DNA of 64,000 nt, taken from positions 3,345,001 to 3,409,000 of the forward strand of contig JAWHQI010000170.1 of NCBI GenBank assembly GCA_033032865.1, written 5' to 3'. How positions within the stretch are numbered: the first letter of the stretch is position 1; the number at the start of each line of letters is the position of its first letter. Position numbers and translations under genes: made by a program. This stretch comes from Dactylorhiza incarnata (taxonomy: Eukaryota; Streptophyta; Magnoliopsida; Asparagales; Orchidaceae). The notes under the pieces are model-generated. The model saw nothing but the letters and a program-made list of their open reading frames with translations, had not been told where the DNA came from and did not search any database. Below are positions 1 through 10,853 of the stretch, in pieces.

Positions 1-591
1 AAAAAAATGTATAATGACATAGTGATATGTGGCCTAAGTGTGTGTACACCTACTTGGAATGATCTCAACTATGATCTTAAAATTGATGATGGTTAAAGAA
101 ATAAACCTCAAAGTATGGAGAGTCATTAAGAATTTTAACTAGGGAAATTCCGCTCTCTATCAAAATTTATCCACAAAGTCTTCACCAAGCCAAAGTCATC
201 CATTTTGTATGCTCCTATGATTTCTTATCAAATTGAACTATTAAACTCTTGTGGAGGCTAAAACAAAGACTAGACATATTCTTATCCTTTTCAATTATGA
301 GTATGTTTAATGAGTTAAGTTGTTTGAGAGTGAATGATTTTAGAGAAGAACACACACAACACTAGAAGTATTGAGAGAGTGTTACTTGCTATCTAACTAA
401 CAGATTTGAGAATGTGTGAAATTACTTTTTAAGAGATCTGTTTTTGTTAAATTTGAAATACTTAGGTAAGCCTAAGTTAATATATGTAAAGAAGATGATT
501 CGTGCCTTGTTTCAATAGAAGTTTTCATATTTATTTGTTAGAATTGAGTTAATTCTTGTTAGGGACTAGCAAGGACTCAAGTGTGGGGGTG
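1..591 (+). mobile_element. 3' internal end of a Tat/Athila-like Ty3/gypsy element
   Basis: AT-rich sequence without a long reading frame. It ends with a purine-rich stretch (GTGTGGGGGTG, 581-591) directly before a TGATAA LTR start. The wording just upstream (AGGGACTAGCAAGGACTCAAG) resembles the polypurine-tract region of plant Tat/Athila retrotransposons. The coding part would lie to the left of the window. The lineage call rests on this motif only. Confidence 0.6.
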
Positions 592-1985
592 TGATAACTT
601 CTCAAAAAGAAGTTATTAACTCACTTATTTTAGTAAATATTGAGAAAATATATGAAATACAACGATGAATTCACTAATATATTTCATATCTGTAATTGTG
701 GACAGTTTATCGGCAAACGAGCAGCATATTTGTGCAGGAGTGCGAAAAATCCATGAAAGAACGGACAAATTTAAGCTGGAATTATATTGCTGGAAAGAAT
801 GGAGCAGTTTGGTCATAACCTGGTTGTAACAAGGCGGTTTAAATTGAATATTCTGAACCAAAAGTACAACATTTCGAAATAATAAAAAAGAGGCATGCGG
901 TTCCTGTTGAAAGGACGCCTCTTTTCAGCCCTTTGGACTGTAGCGTGGCAAATAAAAGAAGAATTCGGCAGTTTCAAGTAGGAGAGAGACGGGATTATTT
1001 CGAGGGAGAGAGATACGAGTACTTTTAGAGAGAGAAAAGTAAAGAAGGTTTGGAGAAGAAGAAAGAGACGACATATTGAGCAGATTTGGCAACGAAAAGG
1101 ACAAATTCCTACGCTTAAATTTAAACTCCGAACAATGTCTTGTAAGATGTTTTCAATTTTGTTTGTCATTTCAAGGATCATGAACTAATTTTTCGTATCT
1201 TGTATGTCGTGAGTACTAGTTTTTATTGTGATGTTTAATTTATAATTTTTCCGTATGATTTCTTGGTTTGCTATCTTTATCAATGTTATGATTTATTGCG
1301 AGAGATTTGAATCATGTTTATCTTCAACATTTCGTGGTGAGATTCGAGAGAGGAATCACGAATGATTTAAGATAAATACTTAATGCTATGCGGCGAGATT
1401 CGAGAGATGAGTCGCATGAATATCTAATTTAAATCTTTACTTTTATACTACGCCGCGAGATTCGAGAGAGGAGCGATGTGTTTACATCATAATTTTGATA
1501 TAATAAAAGAGAGAGGAAGAGATTCCATCACCTTAATTATTAGCAAAAGCGATTTGAGCAATTTAATTTACCTAGCATTTTTCTAAAATTAGAGATAACT
1601 AGCGAAATCTAGGTTATGGGAATTCATAGATCGAGAGATTATGATTCCTAGTTTTTAATCGAGCAAGATAGTGAAACAAATAAAATGCATCGGTATATTT
1701 AGCAAATATCACAACAAACCTAGGAAAGCGATATACAAGATTCCTTTCTCTAAAAGTTGATAAAAATTTACTTAAGTACTTTTAGCATTTTTAAAATTAG
1801 TTTTAAATATTCTGTAAACTAGTTTCGTCCAACCAATCGAATTATTTAACTTGGATTTAAGGAAAAGAGTAAACTAATATTCATAAGCGTTAGAGTGTTC
1901 ACTTCTCCGAGGGAACGATCTTAACTCACTATTATATTACTTGAGCCGGCACGTATACTTGCATATATACACTAAAGGCGTATCA
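592..1985 (+). repeat. 3' LTR of a Tat/Athila-like element
   Basis: A 1394-bp block starting TGATAACTTC and ending GGCGTATCA. The ends form the TGATA...TATCA inverted pair usual in Tat/Athila LTRs. It follows a polypurine tract. Inside, a GCGAGATTCGAGAGA motif recurs three times (about 1340, 1390 and 1453). The partner LTR is outside the window, so neither identity nor target duplication can be checked. Confidence 0.65.
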
Positions 1986-2225
1986 ATAGCGCTGCACGCG
2001 GGAGACGGTAGCGGGAGCGGAATTGAGAGCGGGAGACGGGGCTGCGAACCCTAGCCGAATGGCTTGCGATTTACGGGAATCCTGAACCGGGGAGACTCGG
2101 CCGGGGAAATAAAAGGGCGGATGCTCGGGATTTAATAGAGGAGGGGTTTAGCAATTTACAAATATGCCATTAAAATAACCCGCCACTTGATTTTGATTTA
2201 AAATCTTTGGTTGTTACAAGAAGAA

Positions 2226-2900
2226 ACGACACCTTCCAGGAGCGACGCTTAACTGGAGGTGGAGAAGAGTCGACACCCTCAAGGAGCGAGGCTCAACTGG
2301 AGGTGGAGAAGAGTCGACACACTCCAAGAGCGAGGCTCAACTGGAGGTAGAGAAGATTCGGCACCCTCCAGGAGCGGGGCTCAACTGGAGGTGGAGAAGA
2401 GACGCCACCCTCCAAGAGCGAGGCTCAACCGGAGGTGGAGAAGAGACGACACCTTCCAGGAGCGAAGCTCAACTGGAGGTGGAGAAGTGTCGACGCCCTC
2501 TAGGAGCGAGGCTCAACTATAGGTGGAGAAGAGTCGACACCCTCCAGGAGCGAGGCTCAACCGGAGGTGGAGAAGAGACGACACCTTCCAGGAGCGAAGC
2601 TCAACTAGAGGTGGAGAAGAGTCGACACCCTCTAGGAGCGAGGCTCAACTGGAGGTGGAGAAGAGTCGACACCCTCCAGGAGCGCGAGGCTCAACAGGAG
2701 GTGGAGAAGAGTCGACACCCTCCAGGAGCGAGGCTCAACTGGAGGTGGAAAAGAGTCGACACCCACCAAGAGCGAGGCTCAACTGGAGGTGGAAAAGAGT
2801 CGACACCCTCCAGGAGCGAGGCTCAACTGGAGGTGGAGACGAGTCGACACCTTTCAGGCTATTCGCTAGATAAGTGATCTCAACTCGAGGTGGAGAAGAG
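2226..2900. repeat. 44-bp tandem minisatellite, about 15 copies
   Basis: The unit reads AGGAGCGAGGCTCAACTGG followed by AGGTGGAGAAGAGTCGACACCCTCC. One copy near 2685 carries a 2-bp insertion (GCGAGCGC type). Because 44 is not a multiple of three, each forward frame shows the same three peptide phrases in rotation, so the long frames here are by-products of the repeat. It probably belongs to the interior of the minus-strand LTR element whose LTR is at 3408-3918. The 240 bp before it (1986-2225) hold nothing I recognise. Confidence 0.9.
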
Positions 2901-3052
2901 TCCCCAGATTTTTATTTTATTTTCTACATTTCCAACTCGCCCGGATTCGAGCTTGCCTGACCTTGAAATCACTCCTCACCGAGCTTGATTTCTTATCGCC
3001 TGACCTTAAGCTTCCCTAGAGGAGGTCACCTACACGGGGTCGTCTCGCACCT

Positions 3053-3215
3053 TGCGAGTAGAATACATGCAAGCAGAGCACCTGCAAGCAGAATATCTGC
3101 GAGGAGAACACCTGCGGGCAGAACACCTGCAAGCAAAATATCTGCAAGTAGAACACATGCGGGCAGAACACTTGCGGGCAGAATACCTGCGAGTAGAATA
3201 CTTGTGAGTTGATTG
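3053..3215. repeat. 15-bp tandem repeat, about 11 copies
   Basis: The unit is TGCAAGCAGAACACC with G/A and C/T variation. It is in frame over the whole array, so open frames appear on both strands. It lies between the 44-bp array and the primer-site-like motif at 3381. An analogous GCGAGTA-rich array occurs inside element L2a near 13140. Confidence 0.85.
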
Positions 3216-3380
3216 AGCTCGCCTGAGCTGGAACTAGCCTCAGTTTGAACTCGTCTGAACTGGTACTCCCCCCAGCTGGAACTCGCTTAGTTGGATCTCG
3301 CCTGAACTGGAACTCGCCGCGCACCCTTCTCGTCATGGCTCACCATGAGGTCTCGCACTAAAGTTTCTTTCTTTGGTCAC

Positions 3381-3400
3381 GGTCCACGCTCACCGCACCA
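3381..3400 (-). promoter_or_regulatory. primer-binding-site-like motif shared with L2a
   Basis: On the minus strand this reads TGGTGCGGTGAGCGTGGACC, identical over 20 nt to the sequence right after the 5' LTR of L2a (10799-10818). It sits 8 bp from a TG/CA boundary at 3408, as expected for a primer site next to an LTR. The priming tRNA was not identified. Confidence 0.6.
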
Positions 3401-3407
3401 GAAAAGT

Positions 3408-3918
3408 TGAAACTCGGATACCAGTTCAACTATGTTCGAGACTTGAGGAGTGATCAAGGGCTACTTGTCTAGTAGTCGACACACGCGAGACAAGGTGATA
3501 AAAAGCAAGGGAGTTTAAAGAACGACTCTGAACTGCCTATAAACATGACCCGCGTGCTGCAGCGAGGAGGTCACGGCACATACCCGAAAGTTTATAGGAA
3601 CTTCCTCTCCTAAAGCCAATGCTGAGCTCGGCACAAGAGATGCAGAAATGTACTCGCCCACCATAGGGGGCCGGGGTGTATTCTACTTGTGTCTTGAGGT
3701 CCTATTTATAGACAAATTCACAATGAACTGCGAATAGCTGCTCCCGCCTTCTGCAGTGGACTGCAGATAGCTAAGTCTTCTGTACTCGCCTCAGGGGGGC
3801 GGGGGCTCTGTACTCGCTCCAGGTGGGCGAGTTCTTCTGTGTTGTCCTCAGGCATTTTTGATCTCGACAAATTACGGGTTATACGCGTACATCTTGATAA
3901 AATCACGGCGCGTATACA
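3408..3918 (-). repeat. probable 5' LTR of a minus-strand Tat-type element (remnant)
   Basis: A 511-bp block with TG...CA ends. On the minus strand it starts TGTATACGCG and ends TTTCA, with a TATA box (minus strand, about 3701-3709) and the shared primer-like motif just inside. The ACTCGCC-rich wording resembles L2a LTRs, but it is not the same LTR. The interior (2226-3400) is only tandem repeats and no partner LTR is visible, so this is a truncated or internally deleted remnant. Confidence 0.5.
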
Positions 3919-4352
3919 ATAATTTTTATATATTCAATGAAAATACTTTCTTATAGGGTTTGATTATCGTAGGGCATAACAAATTATTTTATGGGAGATT
4001 GAGGGTTGTTTATGCATGCTTTTCTGGTTAATTAGGTTTACAGTAGCTAGCCAACAGCCCCATGAACGAGCTGCTGCACCTGCACCACATAAAGTCATTT
4101 GGTTTGCATTAATATTCATTACACTTTAATTTGTAAATTAATGTAAGTAGGTTTGCTAATAGTGATCTGGTTGGCCTAATCAACTAATCAGCATGACAGC
4201 GCTGTTAACTTATCTGCAGATCATATTTCTCTCTATAAATAATTAAGATTTGATTTGATTAATAAATGCGAAAGGAGCTTATAAGTTATAAGTTATAACC
4301 CCCAATTATTTATTTATTTATTTACATGCAATGACATAAAAAAAATCTATAA
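3919..4352. other. AT-rich intergenic DNA, no gene seen
   Basis: AT-rich sequence with a short (TTTA)n run near 4308-4323. No coding signal or repeat boundary other than the target site (TAA, 4350-4352) of the next element. Confidence 0.7.
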
Positions 4353-5945
4353 AGGTCCGTTCGTTTGAACGGAATTTACTTTCTGGAATTGGTTCTTCGA
4401 CGAAAATCAATATATAGAGGAATTGACTTTATACAGAATTCCAATTATGTTGTTCGGCTGTAAGATTGAATTCAGTCAACAGAATTTGAATTGATGCACA
4501 AAAGTTGTTAGGCCGAATGATGGAATTGATATTTGAATTGACATTATGCAATAATTTTATAAAACCCAAAATAGGCGTCAGCGCCGAACGCATCAAATTG
4601 CATAATATGTTTTAAAACGCACGTTTTTCGCCCTAGCGTGGTTATTTTCTCGGGTGCGCGTTTTTTGCTCGGGAGCGCTTTTTTTCCCGGGCGCATTTTT
4701 CTCCAAGATGCGTTTTTTCGCTCGGGTGTGTGTTTTTTGGCCCAGGACAGTGTTTTCCGCCTGATAGCGAGTTCTTCAATCGGGAGTGCATTTTTTGGCA
4801 TGAAAGCGGATTTTTTGTCAAGACGCGCATATTTTGCCCGGACGCGTATTTTGTTCACTGACGCGCGCTTTTTCCCGAGCGCGTGTTTTCGGCCTAGGCA
4901 TGTGTTTTTGCGACACGAGAAAAAACATGTGGTTGGGTGAAAAATGCGCGCCTGGGAAAAACACGAGCACCCGGACCGAAATAAATGCGATCTGGCAAAA
5001 AAAGTGTGCCCTGGCGAGAAACGCGTGCACGGGAGAAAACCCTGTGCCCCGGCTAGAAATGCGCTCCTGAGCGAAAAACGTGTTCCCACGGAGAAAACGC
5101 GCTTCAGGGTGAAAAATGCGTGCCCTGCAGAAAAACGCGCACCCGGGTGAAAAACGCACGCCCGGGCAAAAAGCTCGTCCGGGCGAAAAACGCATGCCCG
5201 GGCGAAAAACGTGTGGCAAGGTGAAAACGTGCGCCCGGGTCGAAAAATGAGCGACCGGATGAAAAACGTGCTCCCATGCGAAAAATGTGTGTCCGGGCGA
5301 AAAATGTGCGCTCAGGCGAATAATTCCCGGCCGATCGAAAAACGCGCTCCCGAGAGAAAATTGCGCGCTTAGGCGAAAAATGGGCGCCCGGACGGAAAAA
5401 CTTGCGCCCGACCGAAAAATGTTCGCCATGTTCAAAAAATGTGCGCCCGGTTTAAAAAACGCGCGCTCAGCTGAAAAATGCGCGCCCGTATGAAAAATGA
5501 GAGCCCGTGCAAAAAATGCCTGGCTGGCCGAAAAACACGCAGCCGGTCGAAAAACAAGCGCTCGGGCGAAAAATTCGTGCACCGGTGAAAAACGCGCGGC
5601 CAAGCGAAAAATCGCGCTCCCGGGCGAAAAAATGCCTGCCTAGGCGAAAAAAGAACGCCTGACAGAAAAACAAGCGCCCGACCGAAAAACACACGCCATG
5701 CAAGAAAAAACGCACGTCTGGGCGAAAAATGCGCACTCTGGCCGAAAATCTCTGGTGAAAACACTTAATTATGCGAAAAACTCATGAGCGGGGGTAAGAA
5801 TTGACAATTTGATTTTTTTTTTTAGTTCAAAGCCATGAGTTTTCACATAAAAGTCAATATCGACGTAAATTCCATTGCGCCGAACATTAGAATTGAATTT
5901 CTAATCGTAAATGTCAATTCTTAAAATGTCCAGACGAACGGACCC
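4353..5945. mobile_element. non-autonomous TIR DNA transposon with minisatellite core
   Basis: The left end reads AGGTCCGTTCGTTTGAAC. The right end, reverse-complemented, reads GGGTCCGTTCGTCTGGAC. Together they form an imperfect terminal inverted repeat of about 18 bp. TAA flanks both sides (4350-4352 and 5946-5948), fitting a 3-bp PIF/Harbinger-type target duplication. Subterminal regions share a GTTCGGC motif. No transposase is encoded. The 1.15-kb core is a minisatellite annotated separately. The superfamily is inferred from TIR and target site only. Confidence 0.7.
4620..5770. repeat. 19-bp GC/A-tract minisatellite with internal orientation switch
   Basis: From about 4915 to 5770 the unit is roughly GCGCCCGGGCGAAAAACGC, about 45 copies. 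From about 4620 to 4905 the same unit occurs as its reverse complement (GCGTTTTTCGCCCGGGCGC style), about 15 copies. The two arms meet near 4905-4915. The long minus-strand frames rich in Phe, Ser, Ala and Arg across this region come from the repeat (3 x 19 bp gives a 19-residue period) and are not genes. Confidence 0.85.
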
Positions 5946-5948
5946 TAA

Positions 5949-6818
5949 ACTTTTTCATAAGCTCTTAGTTAATCAAAATATATAGAAAAAAAATTAAAGA
6001 GGGATAAGAGGGACAAGCTATACTCTTTAGGCCATCAAATAATTTCATCTTTTGGTGTATACAAGAATTATTGTCCTAACCTTGCTTAGATGAGATAAAG
6101 CAAGCCATGGACCGCGCCGCAAGCACTTGTGCGCATGCTCTGCCGGATCGGGGCTTGGGCGAGATTGCGCGATCTACAGACACGAATGTCATTTCGAAAT
6201 GGTCTTGTAATTTTCAAAAGGCATATATGTTCCATTATGAGACACGGTTTTGGAGGTGCGTTTTCGGAATATAGGTATTCCGGAAATTCACTTCCTTACA
6301 GTTTTTTCTCTCATATTTTCATACTACTTCGCTCTCGTTCATTTCCGTCTGCTACGAACTCCATCTTCTTCCTCGCTAATTTCCGGCACGTTCCCTCAGT
6401 GCTGTACTTTTCTTCGACCAAAAATATAGCGATTGTCAAACAATCACACTCTGATTTGATTTCGCTTTACTGTTTAAATTATTCTGAGCACATACAATCA
6501 AATCTTCTAAAACACGTCTAATCCTTGTGCGAGTCGAAGTTCAGGAAATGCTCGGGAACGCTGTGACTTGAGATTAATTTTCCGGAATTGTCGGGCAACT
6601 ACATGCCACAGCCTCTACTGCTAAATAGCAAACATCGTGTACAAGGAATTTCACTTAATATCCCCCCAGGAATTTCACTTAATATCCCCCCCCCCCCTAC
6701 AAATTTTCTAATAATACTGGCAGGTCATTATTATACTGTCGTGGTCAACGAGGCTTGACATAGTTGACTAAGCTTATGCCTCGTGACATGAAGGTTGGGT
6801 AAGAGGGGAGTAAAATGC
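5949..6818. other. intergenic DNA, no convincing gene
   Basis: A 130-codon frame at 6129-6521 shows no recognisable domain or family and no start context or splice signals I would trust. A 22-bp direct duplication (GGAATTTCACTTAATATCC) lies near 6648-6690 next to a poly-C run. Confidence 0.5.
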
Positions 6819-6972
6819 GAGGTGCACTTTACGGTAAAGCGCGGAGACATCCAACGGTCCGCACGAATGCCCACACATATCTCAAAACGAACGCATCTCA
6901 AAGTGCTTTGAGATGTATGCTGACATCCGCGTGGACCGTTAGATGCCGCACTTTAGGTTAAAGTGCATCCTT
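6819..6972. mobile_element. foldback MITE of about 154 bp
   Basis: The two halves are near-complete inverted copies. The left arm starts GGTGCACTTTACGGTAAAG and the right arm, reverse-complemented, starts GATGCACTTTAACCTAAAG. Both continue with matching GTGCGG, CATCNAACGGTCC and ATCTCAAA blocks. No clear target duplication is visible. No coding capacity. Confidence 0.7.
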
Positions 6973-9143
6973 TGTTGTAGATGTTGATATTTACTCGAAA
7001 AAATACCGTGCCGTAATGCTATAATTGACACGTGTCCGTATGGCTTCTCTCACCGTGGGTCCGGAGATGGCGGTACTCCACGTAAAGATGCGATGATGTT
7101 ACCGGCCGGCGACGTAACATCTTTCCCGCCTTTAAATGAGTGGAGTCCCTATGCGCACTTCCGCATGCTAGTATTATGCCTATAAATTATATGTGTTATC
7201 CACAGTTCTATGCACGGCCGTGAGCCCGTGACGACTGGAAACACATTATCCGCATAGAAGAGTCCCTGCGGTGAAGCTTTACGTATAATTTAGCCCTTCG
7301 CTGCAGCAGCGCTCAATATTTATTTATTTTTAATTTTTTTTTAGCATGAGCAAGGAAAACCGTAAAGGTAAGATAAGGATCGGATGCTTTGAAGGGCCGT
7401 TACTTGACGGCGAAGCAATTCCCTGCTCTTGCTCTTGAATCAGGTTAGCCAGCCCCACTCAACGCCGTTAAGACACGGCGGGCCGCGGTTGCCTTTGCCG
7501 ATATTCCTGATATATGTTATTTATGGCAATATTACGTGCAATCGTAATGTAATTTACGATACTATAATACGTTATTTTTTTACTATTATTTAATTTATTT
7601 ATCTCCTAAACCCTAAATCCTAAGCTTTCTATCATTTTGCCGGCGCTCGTTAGTTATTATTTATCCCCCCATTAATTGTCATCACATTCAATATTTGGTA
7701 AAATGATTAATTATTTTAATCGTTAACAAAATCTCTTTTTTTTTCAAAAAATAAACACATAATTAACTTATATTTTATAGCTTATTGAGATCCAGGAAAA
7801 ATACATGGGGGAGCTCGATTTCTTTGGTTCTAGCTCCAAAGTGCTTTGATACACTTGTTTTGTATGACTCCAATAAATAATTTGATTAGGTAAGTGTACA
7901 TGTCGTTTTATATTGTAGAATATTATAAAATTAATATCAGGTGTAGTATTTCTCGGATTTATCGAGTATTTCTACTCGCTTGGTTGCTGTTATTTTATCT
8001 AAAGTTTGGATTTTGATGTTATGAAAGTAAAGACAACTTAGAAAAATATAATGAAGATCGATAAACTAAGAGATTGAAGAAAGTACTTAATCTAGAATCC
8101 CTCTCAAATGAAATAAGAAACTAAATTTGGCTCATAGCATTTAATAAAATATTTTGACTGTGAGAGTTTCTAAATCATGATAATTTTTCTCCCGGGAATA
8201 TCTATCGACTAGGTTGATTGATTGAAAACTCTTTATATCGAATCATTTAAGTTTGTTTTATGTTTTGTGAATCACTCTATAGGATTTGACTTAAGTCATC
8301 ATATCTGTAGGGGTGCATGCAACTTTTTTTTTATCAATTAGTGATCTTCTTGTATTCACTGATCAACTCTCGATCATCTAGAATACGAATCTTTGATGAA
8401 AAAAATATTTGGACAAATATGTAATCCCAAAAAAAATTCAAAAGAAAATCAAAGATGAGATAATATTTCATTCTAGAATTTATCGTGATCAAGTACTAAT
8501 AGAAATTTAGTTACTCAGCAAGTCAGCATTATGATAGAATAATCAAGAGAACATGTAAGTAGACATGAGATTTAAATAATAATAGAAATGAACTTACGAA
8601 TCTAAGAAAACTCCAACAACACAAGACTTCTCTCTCTGAAAGTAAACTAATTAAACAATAAAAATGGTAAGAAAATGATAGAACTATGAGCTGAAAAATT
8701 GTCTGCTGAACCCTCATGATGATCTTATTTTAGAGTAACAAAAAAGTCATGTACATGCCCGATGTTCACGACATGTAACTTGAGCGTGGATAGGGAAAAA
8801 ATCGCCAAAATAAATCTTATAAGCGTTCTGGAATTGATGAATAGTCATTGACCATAAATTGGGTTTACATGTCCTAAGTTAATGACGTGTAAACATGGTC
8901 TATACTTAATAACTGCTTTAGTTTGTAGTTGACACCACGACGTGTCAGATGAGTCCACAGTAAAAATGGAGTTACACGACCCAGGTACACAGCATGTACT
9001 TGACTAACTGCTTTAATTGGCACCATGCACGTCGTATCGGATGAGCTTTCACATTAAAATTATAGTTACACGTCCAAGATATATGACGTGTACTTGATTT
9101 TTTAAGAGTATGACTCCAAATTAACCACATAGCTTGACCACGC
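6973..9143. other. AT-rich intergenic DNA with a degenerate tandem repeat
   Basis: No gene seen. From about 8740 to 9100 a unit of roughly 95-110 bp recurs 2-3 times, marked by TGACGTGTA / ACTGCTTTA / GTCNGATGAG blocks. A small hairpin (GATGTTAC...GTAACATC) lies near 7094-7121. Confidence 0.6.
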
Positions 9144-9994
9144 TGTCACGGTCTGCTAGTTCAAGGTGCAACGTACCGTGATCATGGTTTCATGTGTAGA
9201 TGGCGCAATAAGCCATATGTTGGGATGATAAGACGTCAAAGTGGTCAAAAACTTGGGTGTGGGAGCCCTTGGCACAAATATGGCTCCATAGTCAAGATGA
9301 TCATGCATAGGGGCATCATGCCAATAATAAGAATTAAGCATAGTCATTACATCTTGTGGCGTAGAAGGATACGGAAGTCTCCAAAACACTGGAGAGAAAT
9401 TTTGAAGAAAACGGAAGGTTCTAGAATGATGTGGAGACTTTTAGAAGATTCTAGAGTCGTGTAAAATGTTATAGAATATTGTGGAATTGTGTAGAGATTT
9501 TTAGAATCTTCTAGAATAGTGTAAAATATTCTAGAAGAGTGTGGAACCTTTTAGATAACTTTAGATGTATGTAGAAGTATCTAGAAGTGTGTAGAGATTT
9601 GTAGAAGTTGGGAGTAATCTAGAATAGTCTAGAATACTCTTGAATATTGTAGAATAGTGTGAAGGCTTGTACATAGTCATGAGAGGAGTATAAAATAGTT
9701 TAGATGTGTCTAGAATATTCTATACTTTGGAAGGAAACCTCTTTGGGGCCTATAAAAGGGGAAGGCCCCTCATTTGCAACGATCCAAAGGAATCCAAGTT
9801 AACATCCAAGTTTTGGAGAAACAATAGAGTTCTTTGAGTTCTTTCACTTGTGAGCTTTCTATTGAGTTATTTTCTCACTCTTCTCTTCATCACCACCTAG
9901 TTCTTGCAGGAGAGGCTGACTTAGCTTGGCTACACGGAGTGGCAAGGAGGAGCTAAGGCCGCACAGAAGCTTGTAAGGAGACAAGTCCGTGACA
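9144..9994 (+). repeat. L1 5' LTR (851 bp)
   Basis: Begins TGTCACGG and ends CCGTGACA, a perfect 8-bp inverted pair. The partner is the split 3' LTR. U3 is full of TTCTAGAA and GAATATTC motifs (about 9418-9720) followed by a TATA box. The end abuts an initiator-Met primer site. Confidence 0.9.
9709..9758 (+). promoter_or_regulatory. L1 LTR core promoter: HSE-like motif and TATA box
   Basis: TATAAAAG at 9751-9758 lies about 30 bp downstream of GAATATTC (9713-9720), a two-unit GAAnnTTC heat-shock-element half. Further TTCnnGAA pairs occur upstream, for example near 9419, 9511 and 9530. The same TATA is at 44034-44041 in the 3' LTR. Heat response is inferred from motif density only. Confidence 0.55.
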
Positions 9995-9996
9995 GT

Positions 9997-10008
9997 TGGT
10001 ATCAGAGC
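9997..10008 (+). promoter_or_regulatory. L1 primer binding site (initiator Met-tRNA)
   Basis: TGGTATCAGAGC, complementary to the 3' end of plant initiator methionine tRNA, two bases after the 5' LTR. This is the usual plus-strand cue for plant LTR elements of both superfamilies. Confidence 0.9.
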
Positions 10009-10129
10009 TAGGTTCACTCAAGTTCATGGTTGGTGCACTAGAAGACTAGATGGTTGGTGACATGGACAACTCAAGCATGGATAAGCGAGGTAGGGAGGCC
10101 ACAAAATAAGTTGAAAGGAAGAAGTGAAA

Positions 10130-10795
10130 TGTACAACCCTCATTCTCCGAGGGTGGATCCCCCCCAAGGCCACGTAGACAGAAGTCAAGGTCAAAGGGTC
10201 AACACAGAGACCAGCAGCCCAAGATAGAAGCAGAAGAGACTCTGGCGAGTATGCAGGCAATACTCGCCAGGTAGGCGAGTATCAACTAGAAGAGCTCGCC
10301 GCGCACAGAAGACAGCAGAAGCCTTGGGCGAGTATTGGCCCGGCGTGTGCGAGCAGCACCCAATACTCGTCAGATGGGCAACTATGGCATGGTACTCGCC
10401 GAGTAACCCATAGTCGCCGGGTTGGGGGCTGGGCTATAAAAGGCCCCCCTACCCTTTGGTTTTCCTATAAATAGGACCCCATGGGTACTTGGATTGGCAC
10501 CTGAACTTGAGCTTTTGGACCCCGATTCCCGAACTCTCGAGCCCGTCACCCTTGCTTTCCGCCAAGCCGGTGCCTTCCCTGTACCAAGCTCGGCCACTTT
10601 GGTTTCGGAGGGGAAGACTCTCTTGAGCTTCTGGGTACATGGTGGGACCTCCCTGCCGCAACATCTGGGGTCCGGTTCGTTGCTCTTCTAGCTTCGTCGT
10701 AGTCGCCAGCCAAGTCATCTCGTTGGACTGCTGGGCGAGTAGCCTCCGGCTGCATCGGTCCGAATTTTGAGGTCAGGATTTTCCTGGCGTCAACA
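10130..10795 (+). repeat. L2a 5' LTR (666 bp)
   Basis: Begins TGTACAACCC and ends GGCGTCAACA. It is rich in ACTCGCC/GCGAGTA words and carries a TATA box (CCTATAAATAGG, about 10475-10486). The 3' copy has the same length. Confidence 0.95.
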
Positions 10796-10798
10796 CTT

Positions 10799-10818
10799 TG
10801 GTGCGGTGAGCGTGGACC
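10799..10818 (+). promoter_or_regulatory. L2a primer-site-like motif
   Basis: TTTGG TGCGGTGAGCGTGGACC follows the 5' LTR by one base. The position and TTTGG start resemble the TTTGGCGCC primer sites of Tat elements, but the core differs. It is identical over 20 nt to the minus-strand motif at 3381-3400. Confidence 0.65.
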
Positions 10819-10853
10819 GTAGTCGTTGGAAGAAAGCCCAGTAAGAAGGCGAG

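Noticed and set aside
4818..5764. Long minus-strand frames rich in Phe, Ala and Arg
   Set aside because: They follow the 19-bp minisatellite period and appear in several frames.
6129..6521. 130-codon forward frame as a host gene
   Set aside because: No recognisable domain, no neighbouring exon signals, composition like the AT-rich spacer.
9192..9464. 90-codon frame and its reverse in the L1 LTR
   Set aside because: Lies inside the LTR and is not kept in the diverged 3' LTR.
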